A stretch of 64,000 bases of DNA from JAEMQF01 sp963850525 (lineage in GTDB: Bacteria > Pseudomonadota > Gammaproteobacteria > Burkholderiales > Burkholderiaceae_C). The DNA lies in assembly GCA_963850525.1 (NCBI GenBank), contig CAWKLQ010000004.1, forward strand, positions 1 through 64,000. Reading direction: 5' to 3'. The notes beneath the pieces are model-generated. The model was not told the DNA's origin. It saw only the letters and a list, made by a program, of their open reading frames with translations, and did no database searches. This document shows positions 48,808 through 57,818 of the stretch, piece after piece. Position 1 is the first letter of the stretch. Each line of letters begins with the position of its first letter. Made by a program: the position numbers and the translations under genes.

Positions 48808-50036
48808 AGACGTTTCTGCAGGCGCACGCCAGCCACCCCGATCCGGTCAGGGCACTCGCATCGGCGGGGGCACAAATCGAAGCGCAGCGGCGCCTGCCCG
48901 GCCGCGCTGCGCATCCCACGCTGGGCTGGCTGTATCTGACCGACCACTACGCGGCGCAGGCCGAGGCGCTGTTGACGCAAGTGCAGCAACGCTGGCCCGG
49001 CGTGCAGTGGGTCGGCGCGGTGGGCATTGGCGTGGCCGCCGGGGGCCAGGAACACTTCGACGCCCCCGCCTTGTCGCTGATGCTGGCTGAACTGCCTGTG
49101 GCCGAGTTCCGGGTTTTTTCCGGCGCGTTGCCGCTCGCCGATTTCGCGGCGCACACCGCGCAAGTTCACGCCGACCCGAGCAGCGAAGAGCTGCCGGAAC
49201 TCATCAAGGACATGAGCCAGCGCACCGCCACGGGCTACCTCTTCGGCGGCCTGGCGTCGGCGCGCACGCGCGCCGTGCACATCGCGCAAGGCGTGCTGCA
49301 GGGCGGCCTGTCCGGTGTGGCATTCGGCAAGGATGTGGCCCTGGTGTCGCGCGTCACGCAAGGCTGCCAGCCGGTGGGGCCGCTGCGCCACGTGACCGGG
49401 GCCGACGCGAACGTGATCACCGAACTCGACGGCGAACCCGCCTTGAATTGCTTGCTGCGCGATCTCGCGCTCGCCGAAAACACCGACGCGCGTGAGGCCC
49501 TCCCACAGCTGCGTCAGATTCTCGTGGGGCTGAGCGATCGGCGCGCCGCCGACTCGCAGCAGCGCGGCCACTTCTACACGCCGGCGCACCACGGCGCCTT
49601 TGGTTCCGATACGCGGGTGCGCCATCTCGTCGGCCTGGACCCGGCGCGGCGCGGCGTGGCGATCGGCGAATCCGCGGGTCCGGGCTTGCAGGTGACTTTT
49701 TGCAAGCGCAACACGGAAGCCGCGCGGCGCGATTTGATGCGCATCTGCGCCGAGATTCGCGACGAAGTCGAGACCGAGACGACACTCGTGGAGCGCACCG
49801 TTCCGGCCACGCCAAGGCTCGCCTCGCGCGGTGACGACAGCTTGGGCATTGCCGGCGCGATTTACGTGAGCTGCACCGGCCGCGGCGGCCCGCACTTCGG
49901 CGCGCCTTCGGCCGAACTCGCCATCGTGCGGCGTGCGCTTGGCGATGTTCCGCTGGCCGGCTTTTTTGCCGCCGGCGAGATTGCGCGCCACCACCTCTAT
50001 GGCTACACGGGCGTGCTGACCGTGTTTCGCAATTGA
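48804..50036 (+). CDS. FIST-domain sensory protein
   Basis: 410 residues with FIST-N (about 35-220: LGWLYLTDHYAAQAEALL, FGGLASARTRAVHIAQGV) and FIST-C (about 235-400: SCTGRGGPHFGAPSAELAIVRRALGDVPLAGFFAAGEIARH). FIST proteins are thought to sense small ligands such as amino acids, usually feeding signal transduction; no kinase is fused here. Its ATG overlaps the phaM stop. Confidence 0.9.
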   Translation: MKTFLQAHASHPDPVRALASAGAQIEAQRRLPGRAAHPTLGWLYLTDHYAAQAEALLTQVQQRWPGVQWVGAVGIGVAAGGQEHFDAPALSLMLAELPVAEFRVFSGALPLADFAAHTAQVHADPSSEELPELIKDMSQRTATGYLFGGLASARTRAVHIAQGVLQGGLSGVAFGKDVALVSRVTQGCQPVGPLRHVTGADANVITELDGEPALNCLLRDLALAENTDAREALPQLRQILVGLSDRRAADSQQRGHFYTPAHHGAFGSDTRVRHLVGLDPARRGVAIGESAGPGLQVTFCKRNTEAARRDLMRICAEIRDEVETETTLVERTVPATPRLASRGDDSLGIAGAIYVSCTGRGGPHFGAPSAELAIVRRALGDVPLAGFFAAGEIARHHLYGYTGVLTVFRN

Positions 50037-50046
50037 TGATGGCGTC

Positions 50047-51552
50047 ATGAGCCTGGGGGTCCCCGCGCATTCAGCGGCCGAACTCGCCGCGCGCGCCCAG
50101 CGCCAGGCCGAGGTCGTTGCCGCGTTCGGCGAGCATCTGCCGCCCCACGCGCTGCTGTGGCACGCGGAGGACACGAACCCCTACGAATGCGATGGCCTCA
50201 CAGCGTATCGCGAGCAGCCGCTTGTCGTCGCGCTGCCGGAGACCGAAGACCAAGTCGCCGCGCTGCTGCGCACCTGCCACCGCCTGAACGTTCCGGTGGT
50301 CGCGCGCGGCGCCGGCACCGGGCTGTCGGGCGGCGCCATGCCGCACCGCATGGGGGTGACCTTGAGCCTGGCCAAGTTCAACCGCATCGTGCGCATCGAT
50401 GCGCAGGCGCGCACCGCCGTCGTGCAGTGCGGTGTGCGCAACCTGGCGATCAGCGAGGCCGCTGCGCCGTTCGGTCTGTACTACGCACCCGACCCGAGCA
50501 GCCAGATCGCGTGCACGATCGGCGGCAACGTCGCCGAAAACTCCGGCGGCGTGCATTGCCTGAAGTACGGCTTGACGCTGCACAACGTCTTGCGCGTGCG
50601 CGGCTTCACCGCGCAGGGTGAGCCGGTGGAGTTCGGCTCGGAGGCGCTCGACGTGCCGGGGCTGGACTTGATGACCCTGCTCGTGGGCAGCGAAGGCATG
50701 CTGGCGGTGACGCTGGAAGTGACGGTGAAGCTGATCCCCAAGCCGCCGCTGGCGCGCTGCATCATGGCCAGCTTCGACGACGTGCGCAAGGCCGGCGACG
50801 CCGTGGCGAAGGTGATCGCCGCGGGCATCATCCCGGCGGGTCTGGAGATGATGGACAAGCCGATGACGGCGGCCGTCGAAGACTACGTGCACGCCGGCTA
50901 CGACCTGGACGCCGCGGCGATTCTGCTGTGCGAGAGCGACGGCACACCCGAGGAGGTGACCGAAGAAGTGGCGCGCATGGTGCAGGTGCTGAAGGGCAGC
51001 GGCGCGACGCGCATCGAGGTCAGCGCCGACGAAGCGCAGCGCTTGCGCTTCTGGAGCGGGCGCAAGAATGCGTTCCCGGCGTCCGGGCGCATCAGCCCGG
51101 ATTACATGTGCATGGATTCGACGATCCCGCGCAAGCGCCTGGCCGACATCCTGCTCGCGATCCAGGAGATGGAGCACAAGTACGCGCTGCGCTGCGTCAA
51201 CGTATTCCACGCCGGCGACGGCAACTTGCACCCCTTGATTCTTTTCGACGCGAACGACGCCGATCAATTGCGCCGCTGCGAACTGTTCGGCGCCGACATT
51301 CTGGAAACCAGTGTGCGCATGGGCGGCACCGTGACCGGCGAGCATGGCGTGGGCGTGGAGAAGCTGTCGTCGATGTGCGTGCAGTTTTCGCCCGCCGAGC
51401 GCGAGCAGATGTTCGCCGTGAAGCGCGCCTTCGATCCGAAGGAACTGCTCAATCCGGGTAAGGTGATTCCGAGCCTGGCGCGCTGTGCCGAATACGGCAA
51501 GATGCATGTGCGGCGCGGCTTGTTGCCGTTTGCCGACATCCCGCGATTCTGA
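50047..51552 (+). CDS. glcD: Glycolate oxidase, FAD-binding subunit
   Basis: 501 residues. The PCMH-type FAD domain has ARGAGTGLSGGAMPHRMGV and SSQIACTIGGNVAENSGGVHCLKYG. The C-terminal FAD-linked oxidase domain ends with CVNVFHAGDGNLHPLIL and GEHGVGVEKL. With GlcE and GlcF it oxidises glycolate to glyoxylate, passing electrons to the membrane. It is the first gene of glcDEF, with a short 17-base gap to glcE. Confidence 0.96.
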   Translation: MSLGVPAHSAAELAARAQRQAEVVAAFGEHLPPHALLWHAEDTNPYECDGLTAYREQPLVVALPETEDQVAALLRTCHRLNVPVVARGAGTGLSGGAMPHRMGVTLSLAKFNRIVRIDAQARTAVVQCGVRNLAISEAAAPFGLYYAPDPSSQIACTIGGNVAENSGGVHCLKYGLTLHNVLRVRGFTAQGEPVEFGSEALDVPGLDLMTLLVGSEGMLAVTLEVTVKLIPKPPLARCIMASFDDVRKAGDAVAKVIAAGIIPAGLEMMDKPMTAAVEDYVHAGYDLDAAAILLCESDGTPEEVTEEVARMVQVLKGSGATRIEVSADEAQRLRFWSGRKNAFPASGRISPDYMCMDSTIPRKRLADILLAIQEMEHKYALRCVNVFHAGDGNLHPLILFDANDADQLRRCELFGADILETSVRMGGTVTGEHGVGVEKLSSMCVQFSPAEREQMFAVKRAFDPKELLNPGKVIPSLARCAEYGKMHVRRGLLPFADIPRF

Positions 51553-51569
51553 TTGACTTGAATCGCAGC

Positions 51570-52664
51570 ATGCTCGGCACCGATCCCGCGCTGCAATTGC
51601 TCATCGACCGCGTCGCAAGCGCGCTCGCGGCGGGCGTTCCGCTGTGCTTGCGCGGCGGCGGCACGAAAGAGTTCTACGGTGAGACGCCGCACGGCGAGAT
51701 CCTCGACACGCGCGTGCTGGAAGGCATTTCGAGCTACGAACCCAGCGAACTCGTGATCACGGCACGCTGCGGCACGTCGCTCGCGGCGCTCGAAGCCTTG
51801 CTCGCCGAACAGGGGCAGTGCCTCGGTTTCGAGCCACCGCACTTTGCCCCCGGCGCCACGGTGGGTGGCATGGTGGCGAGCGGACTGGCCGGGCCGTCGC
51901 GCGCCGCCATGGGCGCGCTGCGCGATCACCTGCTCGGCGCGACCCTGCTCAACGGCCGCAACGAGGTGTTGAGCTTCGGCGGTCAGGTGATGAAAAACGT
52001 TGCCGGCTACGACGTGTCGCGACTGCTCGCAGGCAGCCTGGGCATTCTGGGCGTCATTCTCGAGGTCTCGCTCAAGGTGGTTCCCGTCGCACCGGCGAGC
52101 CAGACTTTGCGTTTCGAGATGAGTCAGAAGGACGCCTTGGCGCAGCTCAATGCATGGGGTGGCAAGGCGCTGCCGATCCACGCCAGCGCCTGGTGGGACG
52201 GCACGCTCGTACTGCGCCTGAGCGGCGCACATGCAGCCGTTGACGCCGCAGCGTCCGCGCTCGGCGGCGAGCCGATCGAAGCGCCACTTGCCCAGTTGTT
52301 CTGGAGCGGCTTGCGCAACCACAGTGACGCGTTTTTCGTCCGGGCACGCGCCGATGTCGATAAGGCGGGCGCGCTGTGGCGCGTGTCGGTGCCGCAGACC
52401 GCGCCTGCATTGATCGCCAGCGGCGAGCAGCTGATCGAATGGGGCGGCGCCCAACGCTGGCTGAACACCGACATGCCCGCAGGCCGGGTGCGCGACCTGG
52501 CCACCCAAGCCGGCGGCCACGCCACCTTGTTCCGCGCGGCGACCAAGGAGCCCGGAGCGTTTGCGCCCCTGCGTGCGCCGCTGGACCGGATTCACCGCGA
52601 ACTCAAGAAGTCTTTCGACCCCTCGGGGATTTTCAACCCCGGCCGGCTCTACCCCGGCCTGTGA
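51570..52664 (+). CDS. glcE: Glycolate oxidase, second FAD-binding subunit
   Basis: 364 residues, shorter than GlcD, with a FAD-binding half containing LRGGGTKEFYGETPHGEILDT, HFAPGATVGGMVASGL and KNVAGYDVSRLLAGSLGILG, and a C-terminal end DPSGIFNPGRLY. The ATG at 51570 is chosen; a TTG at 51558 is in frame. It is coupled to glcF, which begins 22 bases downstream. Confidence 0.95.
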   Translation: MLGTDPALQLLIDRVASALAAGVPLCLRGGGTKEFYGETPHGEILDTRVLEGISSYEPSELVITARCGTSLAALEALLAEQGQCLGFEPPHFAPGATVGGMVASGLAGPSRAAMGALRDHLLGATLLNGRNEVLSFGGQVMKNVAGYDVSRLLAGSLGILGVILEVSLKVVPVAPASQTLRFEMSQKDALAQLNAWGGKALPIHASAWWDGTLVLRLSGAHAAVDAAASALGGEPIEAPLAQLFWSGLRNHSDAFFVRARADVDKAGALWRVSVPQTAPALIASGEQLIEWGGAQRWLNTDMPAGRVRDLATQAGGHATLFRAATKEPGAFAPLRAPLDRIHRELKKSFDPSGIFNPGRLYPGL

Positions 52665-52686
52665 GAGGCCGAGCGCGAGCCTGCCG

Positions 52687-53940
52687 ATGCAAACCCGACT
52701 CAGCCCCGAATTTCAAGGCACTGCCGACGGCATCGAAGCCGAAGCGATTCTGCGCAAGTGCGTGCATTGCGGTTTTTGCACTGCGACGTGCCCCACCTAC
52801 CAGCTGCTGGGCGACGAACTCGATGGCCCGCGCGGGCGCATTTACCTGATCAAACAGCTGCTCGAAGGCGCAAGCGTCACGCGCAAGACGCAATCGCATC
52901 TGGACCGCTGCCTCACCTGTCGCAATTGCGAAAGCACGTGCCCGTCGGGTGTGGAATACGGCCGCTTGGCCGACATCGGCCGTCACATCGTCGAGCAACG
53001 TGTCGAGCGGCCGGCAGCCGAGGCGGCGCTGCGCTGGGTTTTTAAAGAAGGCCTCACTTCGGCGCTGTTCGCCCCTGCCTTCAAACTCGGCCAGATGCTG
53101 CGGCCTTTGCTGCCCGCAGTCCTGAAGAACAAGGTACCGCCCCGCCCCGCCCCGGGCGCGCACCGTTGGCCGACGCGCGAGCACCCACGCAAGGTGCTGC
53201 TCTTGCTGGGTTGCGTGCAGCCGGCGATGATGCCCAACATCAACAGCGCCACCGCGCGCGTGCTCGACGCGGCAGGCATCCAGACCGTGGTCGCCGACGA
53301 CGCCGGCTGCTGCGGCGCGATCCGCGGCCACCTGGGCGATCGTGCCGGCGGCCTGGCCGACATGCGGCGCAACGTCGACGCCTGGTGGCCGCAGGTGGCC
53401 GCAGGGGCAGTCGAGGCAATCGTCATGAATGCGTCGGGCTGCGGCGTCACCGTCAAGGAATACGGCCACGCCCTGGCGGCCGACCCGGCGTACGCCGAGC
53501 GCGCATCGCGCATCGCCGAATTGACGCGAGACTTGAGCGAATTGCTGCCCGACATGACGCCGCGCTTGAAACCGCTGCTCCGTCCGGTCGCTGCGCGCTC
53601 CCTGACGCGCTTGACCCTGCACCCACCTTGCAGCTTGCAACACGGCCAGCAACTGCGCGGAACCATCGAAGCGTGTCTGGCGGACCTGGGCTTCGAGATT
53701 CGGCTCGCCGCAGCGGAAGCGCACCTGTGCTGCGGCTCGGCGGGCACGTACTCGATTTTGCAGCCGCAGCTGGCGAAGCAACTTCGCGACCGCAAACTCG
53801 CTCAGTTGAGCAGCGCCGACTCGCAGGCCATTGTGTCGGCGAACATCGGCTGCATCCAACACCTGCAAAGCGGAACGCCGACTCCGGTCAAGCACTGGAT
53901 CGAAGTGCTCGACGAGGCCCTGGCTGAAGGCCGGCGCTGA
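52687..53940 (+). CDS. glcF: Glycolate oxidase, iron-sulfur subunit
   Basis: 417 residues. Two 4Fe-4S motifs occur near the N-terminus: CVHCGFCTATCPT (about 25-37) and CLTCRNCESTCPSG (about 75-88). Two CCG domains follow, with GCVQPAMMPN...DDAGCCGAI and HPPCSLQHGQQ...AHLCCGSAGTYS. It carries electrons from GlcDE to the membrane quinone pool. It converges with the exopolysaccharide operon 5 bases away. Confidence 0.96.
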   Translation: MQTRLSPEFQGTADGIEAEAILRKCVHCGFCTATCPTYQLLGDELDGPRGRIYLIKQLLEGASVTRKTQSHLDRCLTCRNCESTCPSGVEYGRLADIGRHIVEQRVERPAAEAALRWVFKEGLTSALFAPAFKLGQMLRPLLPAVLKNKVPPRPAPGAHRWPTREHPRKVLLLLGCVQPAMMPNINSATARVLDAAGIQTVVADDAGCCGAIRGHLGDRAGGLADMRRNVDAWWPQVAAGAVEAIVMNASGCGVTVKEYGHALAADPAYAERASRIAELTRDLSELLPDMTPRLKPLLRPVAARSLTRLTLHPPCSLQHGQQLRGTIEACLADLGFEIRLAAAEAHLCCGSAGTYSILQPQLAKQLRDRKLAQLSSADSQAIVSANIGCIQHLQSGTPTPVKHWIEVLDEALAEGRR

Positions 53941-53945
53941 CCGCT

Positions 53946-56615
53946 TCAGCTGGCGCTGACGCCCTCGCCGACGGGCTCGCCACGCATCAGACGCTCCGCG
54001 CTTTGGGGTGAATCCGACGGGCTCGCGCCGCGCTTTCCGGCTGCGGCTTGCTTGGGCAGCCACTCGGCGAGGTGGGCCGCGATCCGGCCTGCCGCCCCGC
54101 CGTCCCAGAACGTCGGCGCTTCGCGCGGCTCGCGCTGATGGGCCAGGATTTCGGCCAAGACCGTCGGCAACTCAGCAGCCGGCAGCGCCGCGCTGAGTTG
54201 CAGCGCTTCGACGCTCTTCACTGGAACGACGATGCCTTTGCCGAGCACGATGCTCGGAACGCCGAGCGTCACGGCGTCGTCGAGAAAGCGCCCGGCGTTG
54301 CCCGCGAGCAGGCAACGCGCACTGCGCAAAAGGTCGATGCAGTCCAGGTAAGCGAGTGACTCCACGACGTCGATGCGCGCTTTTTCGAGCCCTGCCAGCT
54401 TGCCCGACGACTCCAGTTCGCGCAACGTCAGCGGGCTTGCCGCCCACACGACGGGCACGTCGCGGGCGATCCGCGTCAACATCGAAATCAGCTCGACGCC
54501 TTCGTCGCGGTTTCGCGCCGATTCAACCTGCGCCGTGCACAAGGCGTAACCCTGTGGACCGTTCAACGCTTCCACGGCGACTCCGGCACGCGTCAAGATC
54601 TCGCGCGGATGAACGACATGCTGCGCCGCGCAATGCAGCACGTTGTCAGCGAGGTTTCCGACGAGCAACACGCGTTCCGTCGGAATCCCCACCCGGTACA
54701 GCGTGTAGTAAGTGGCCAGATCGCTGATGTAGGCGCTGTCGGCAATGTGCTCGAGCAGCACCGCGTTCATTTCTTCCCCCGGGCGCGACCACGCACGGCG
54801 CCGGCCGGCGTCGTTGCGCAGGACGCGCACGCCGCTCTTGTGCGCGAACAAGGTGCACATGAGCAAAGCGTCGCTTGCACCCATCGCCAGCACGGCCTTG
54901 GGGCGATGCGCACGCAGCAAGGCGTCGAAGCGCGTGATCGCCAAGGCGGCGCTCGCCGCGCCGCCGTGCTCGTTGATGTCAAGGTGCACGTCGGCGCTCG
55001 TCTGCGGCATCACCCCGGCAAGTTCGTCTCCGATCTGCAGCTGCGCAACGCTTCCGGTGTGCACGATCAGCACCGGCGGAAGTTGCCCCGCTTCGCTGAG
55101 AGACCGACCGAGTGCGCGCGCCTTGACGTATTCGTCGGCGCTGTCCACCAGCAGCACGAGAGGCTCCAGCAGCAGCGGGCGAATCGCGGGTGTCGCGGCG
55201 ATCACCGGACGCGTTTCGAAGGCCGCCTTGACGTCGACTTGAGGGGCCGGGCGATCGGGCTGCGCCGCTCGCGGTGGGGCGGCGGGTTTCACCGATTTCG
55301 CGGCACGCTTGGACGGGGGCGGCGGTGCGGGCGCAACTTGTTCCGCGCGCTTTGCGGGGGTAGTGCTTGCGCCCGACGCAGCCACCGCGGGTGGCGCCGC
55401 GGCGCGGGCAGCCGCAGGCGCAGGCGCAGCTGCAGGCGCAGGCGCAGGCGCAGCCGTAGCCGTAGCCGCGGGCGCGGGCGTGGGCGTGGGCGTGGGCGTG
55501 GGCGTGGGCGTGGGCGTGGGCGTGGGCGTGGGCGTGGGCGTCGGCGTGGGCGTGGGCGTGGGCGTAGCGGGCAGTTTGGCCCAGTCGCTCGCGGCGTCAG
55601 CGGCGAACCGGCTGTCGGATTCTTCGTCTTCTTCGGTGACGACCAGCTTGGACTCGGCCGGGGGGATTGCGGGCGGCACGTCAAGCGACTTCGGCGCAGG
55701 CGCGGCGGCCTTCGGTGCCGGGGCGTCCACCGCTGCCGGGAGGGCAGCCGGTCGCTCCTCGGGAACGTAGCTTTCCTGCATCGGCCCCTGCTCGTCCGGC
55801 TCGCCGATCTCGCTGCGCAGATCGCGCGCAATTTGCTCGACGCTCTGTGCCGTGATCAGATCCCGGCCTTCGAGAAATGCCGCAAGCAGCAGGCGATTGC
55901 AAAGACGGTTGATGCGCCGCGGAATCCCCGCGGTCCAGTGGTGCAGGGTGGCGTAGGCCTGCGTTTCGATGCCGGGCTTGTCAGTCCAGCCGACCCGGTG
56001 CAGGCGGTGCTGAACGTAGGCCTGCGTCTCCTTGGCATCGAGCGGGCCGAGATGGCACGACGCAGTCACACGCTGGCGCAAGCGCTCCATCGCCTTGGCC
56101 TGGATCAACTTGCGCAGATCCGGTTGGCCGACGAGGAAGACCTGGAGCAACGCGTTGGTTCCGGCCTGCAAATTGCTGAGCAGACGCAATTCTTCGATCA
56201 AGCCCTGGCCCAGGTTCTGCGCCTCGTCAACGATCAGCAACGCGCGCCTTCCCTGGTTCGCGAGATCCAGGAGGTAGGCTTCCAGGCTCGCGCCGAGTTG
56301 CGCGCGTGTCGTGCCGCTGTGGGCGGCACCGAAGGCCAAGAGAATCGCTTGAGGCAGCTCGCCTGACTCCAGCTGCGTGCTGACCATCGTGGCGGCCATG
56401 ACCCGCTTCGAATCGAGCCCCGCGAGCAGCGTTCGCACCAGCGTCGTCTTGCCCGCGCCGATTTCGCCGGTGACGACGAGAAACCCGTCCCCCTGCTGCG
56501 CCGCTGACTGGAGAAACGCCAGTGCATTGCTGTGGCCGCGGCTTCCGAAGAAGAAACCGGGATCCGGCACCAGTTGAAAAGGAGGTCCGCTAAACCCGAA
56601 GTGCGATTCGTACAT
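53946..56615 (-). CDS. Fusion of ExeA-like XrtA-associated ATPase and degenerate UDP-GlcNAc 2-epimerase-like domain
   Basis: 889 residues. Residues 1-275 are an AAA ATPase of the XrtA/ExeA type: MYESHFGFSGPPFQLVPDPG, Walker A GEIGAGKTT (50-58), Walker B LLIVDEAQN (127-133). A linker of about 200 residues contains about 15 Thr-Pro units (about 351-380) and Ala-Pro blocks. The C-terminal region (about 485-850) has the epimerase/glycosyltransferase-B fold pattern, for example LLVGNLADNVL. The 2-epimerase HVEAGLR is RNDAGRR, and the catalytic HR is replaced (CTAQVESARN). Relatives of the ATPase alone are about 270 residues, so the fusion is unusual. A role in polymer secretion is inferred. Confidence 0.82.
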   Translation of the reverse strand: MYESHFGFSGPPFQLVPDPGFFFGSRGHSNALAFLQSAAQQGDGFLVVTGEIGAGKTTLVRTLLAGLDSKRVMAATMVSTQLESGELPQAILLAFGAAHSGTTRAQLGASLEAYLLDLANQGRRALLIVDEAQNLGQGLIEELRLLSNLQAGTNALLQVFLVGQPDLRKLIQAKAMERLRQRVTASCHLGPLDAKETQAYVQHRLHRVGWTDKPGIETQAYATLHHWTAGIPRRINRLCNRLLLAAFLEGRDLITAQSVEQIARDLRSEIGEPDEQGPMQESYVPEERPAALPAAVDAPAPKAAAPAPKSLDVPPAIPPAESKLVVTEEDEESDSRFAADAASDWAKLPATPTPTPTPTPTPTPTPTPTPTPTPTPTPTPAPAATATAAPAPAPAAAPAPAAARAAAPPAVAASGASTTPAKRAEQVAPAPPPPSKRAAKSVKPAAPPRAAQPDRPAPQVDVKAAFETRPVIAATPAIRPLLLEPLVLLVDSADEYVKARALGRSLSEAGQLPPVLIVHTGSVAQLQIGDELAGVMPQTSADVHLDINEHGGAASAALAITRFDALLRAHRPKAVLAMGASDALLMCTLFAHKSGVRVLRNDAGRRRAWSRPGEEMNAVLLEHIADSAYISDLATYYTLYRVGIPTERVLLVGNLADNVLHCAAQHVVHPREILTRAGVAVEALNGPQGYALCTAQVESARNRDEGVELISMLTRIARDVPVVWAASPLTLRELESSGKLAGLEKARIDVVESLAYLDCIDLLRSARCLLAGNAGRFLDDAVTLGVPSIVLGKGIVVPVKSVEALQLSAALPAAELPTVLAEILAHQREPREAPTFWDGGAAGRIAAHLAEWLPKQAAAGKRGASPSDSPQSAERLMRGEPVGEGVSAS
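55476..55565 (-). repeat. Hexanucleotide tandem repeat encoding a Thr-Pro linker
   Basis: About 15 copies of GGGCGT (plus-strand reading) in tandem, with one base substitution near 55542. Coded on the minus strand they give repeated Thr-Pro. The unit is a multiple of three, so gain or loss changes linker length but not frame. Upstream in the plus-strand sense (55410-55470), GCAGGC-type units encode Ala-Pro repeats. Confidence 0.92.
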
Positions 56616-56657
56616 TGCTCAAGGGTGTCGGAGACTGGCCGCCGCGGTCACACCCCG

Positions 56658-56720
56658 TGAGTAGATCCGGCTTTGCCGGGCTACTCAGTCCCCTCGGGGG
56701 GCGGCGGCGTTCGCGCCGCC
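56658..56720. repeat. Pair of strong extragenic hairpins between kinase and ATPase genes
   Basis: TGAGTAG (56658-56664) pairs with CTACTCA (56681-56687), enclosing CCGGC-TTT-GCCGG. Next to it GGCGGCG-TTCG-CGCCGCC (56703-56720) is another perfect stem. They fill the 116-base gap downstream of the kinase gene. They resemble REP-type extragenic palindromes and could also partly terminate the operon before the fusion gene. Confidence 0.6.
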
Positions 56721-56731
56721 TGGGGGCGCTC

Positions 56732-57784
56732 TCAATCCGCGTGATAGCCATAGTGGCGATGATCGGAGTCGGTATTGGAGCGGTTGAGCACGCTGAGCAC
56801 GATGGGGCAGTGTTCGAGCGCGGTGTAGGCCTGTGCCAGGTCCAGGGTCTGGGTGTGGTCGGCGCCCACCACCATGAGGATCTGGCCCATGCGCGCGGCC
56901 AGCACTCTGGACTCGGTGGTGGACAGCAGCGGGGGCGAATCAAATATCACGATGCGCTCGGGGTAGCGCGTGGCGATCTCGTGCAGCAGCTCGCGCAGCG
57001 CATCGCTGGCCAGCAACTCCGTGGAGTGGCTCGTGGGGGCGCCGGCCGGCAGCACCGACAGCTTGGGGATGTTCGTCTTGAGGATCAGCTCGGGGAGTTC
57101 CAGCGTCGTGTCCGACAGCAGATCGAGCAGCCCCTTGTGGTGGCCCTGCACGCCCAGGCGCGTCATCACCGAGGGGCGCAGCACATCGGCGTCCACCAGC
57201 AGCACCGAGGCGTCGACCTCCGAGGCGATGGACAGCGCCAGATTCAGCGCGCAGAAGGTCTTGCCCTCCCCGGCCAGGGCGCTGGTGACCATGATCAGGT
57301 TGGCGTGGCTGGCGGCTGTATCCGGCGCCGCGCTTTGTGTTCCGCTTTGCGCTTCGGCCTGGGCGCGCGCGTTCTTCAGCAGCGGCTGCTTGATCCCCCG
57401 AAACTCATCCACCAGCACCGAGCGCGCCGCCCCGGGCACCAAATAACCCTGCTCGGCCAGGCTCATCAGGTCCAGCTCCACGCTCTTGGACTGGCGCAGG
57501 CCCACACGCACCAGGGCGTGGGCTGCCACGCTGCCTGCCGCGCGCCCGCGCGCGCTGGAGGGCGCACCGGCACCGAAGTCACTGGACGGCGGGTCTTCGT
57601 CCAGGTCCAGCGAGTAGCCCTGCTCGTGCAGCGGTACGCTGTTGCGCCCGGGCGCGGCGGTGGGTGTGGTGGAGGCGGGGGCCGCAGGGGTGCGTGCAGA
57701 GGGGGGCGCAGGCTCCCAGGCCACCTCCACGCCGGCGCGCTTGAGTTCTTCCAGGCGCCGCGTGGCTTGTTCGATGATGCTCAT
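56732..57784 (-). CDS. XrtA-type tyrosine autokinase (CpsD/EpsG-like)
   Basis: 350 residues. An N-terminal low-complexity segment (about 25-80) precedes the BY-kinase ATPase with Walker A SALAGEGKTFCALNLA (about residue 170), Walker A-prime VLLVDADVLRPS and FDSPPLLSTTES. The C-terminal HRHYGYHAD carries the likely phosphorylated tyrosines. It works with the chain-length protein to regulate polymer length. The ATG at 57784 gives a 34-base gap to the chain-length gene. Confidence 0.92.
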   Translation of the reverse strand: MSIIEQATRRLEELKRAGVEVAWEPAPPSARTPAAPASTTPTAAPGRNSVPLHEQGYSLDLDEDPPSSDFGAGAPSSARGRAAGSVAAHALVRVGLRQSKSVELDLMSLAEQGYLVPGAARSVLVDEFRGIKQPLLKNARAQAEAQSGTQSAAPDTAASHANLIMVTSALAGEGKTFCALNLALSIASEVDASVLLVDADVLRPSVMTRLGVQGHHKGLLDLLSDTTLELPELILKTNIPKLSVLPAGAPTSHSTELLASDALRELLHEIATRYPERIVIFDSPPLLSTTESRVLAARMGQILMVVGADHTQTLDLAQAYTALEHCPIVLSVLNRSNTDSDHRHYGYHAD

Positions 57785-57818
57785 GTCTGGACTCTTCAGT
57801 TCCCGTGGGGCCGTGCGG

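Noticed and set aside
55410..55565. Repeat array as CRISPR
   Set aside because: The units are six-base, contiguous and coding, without unique spacers.
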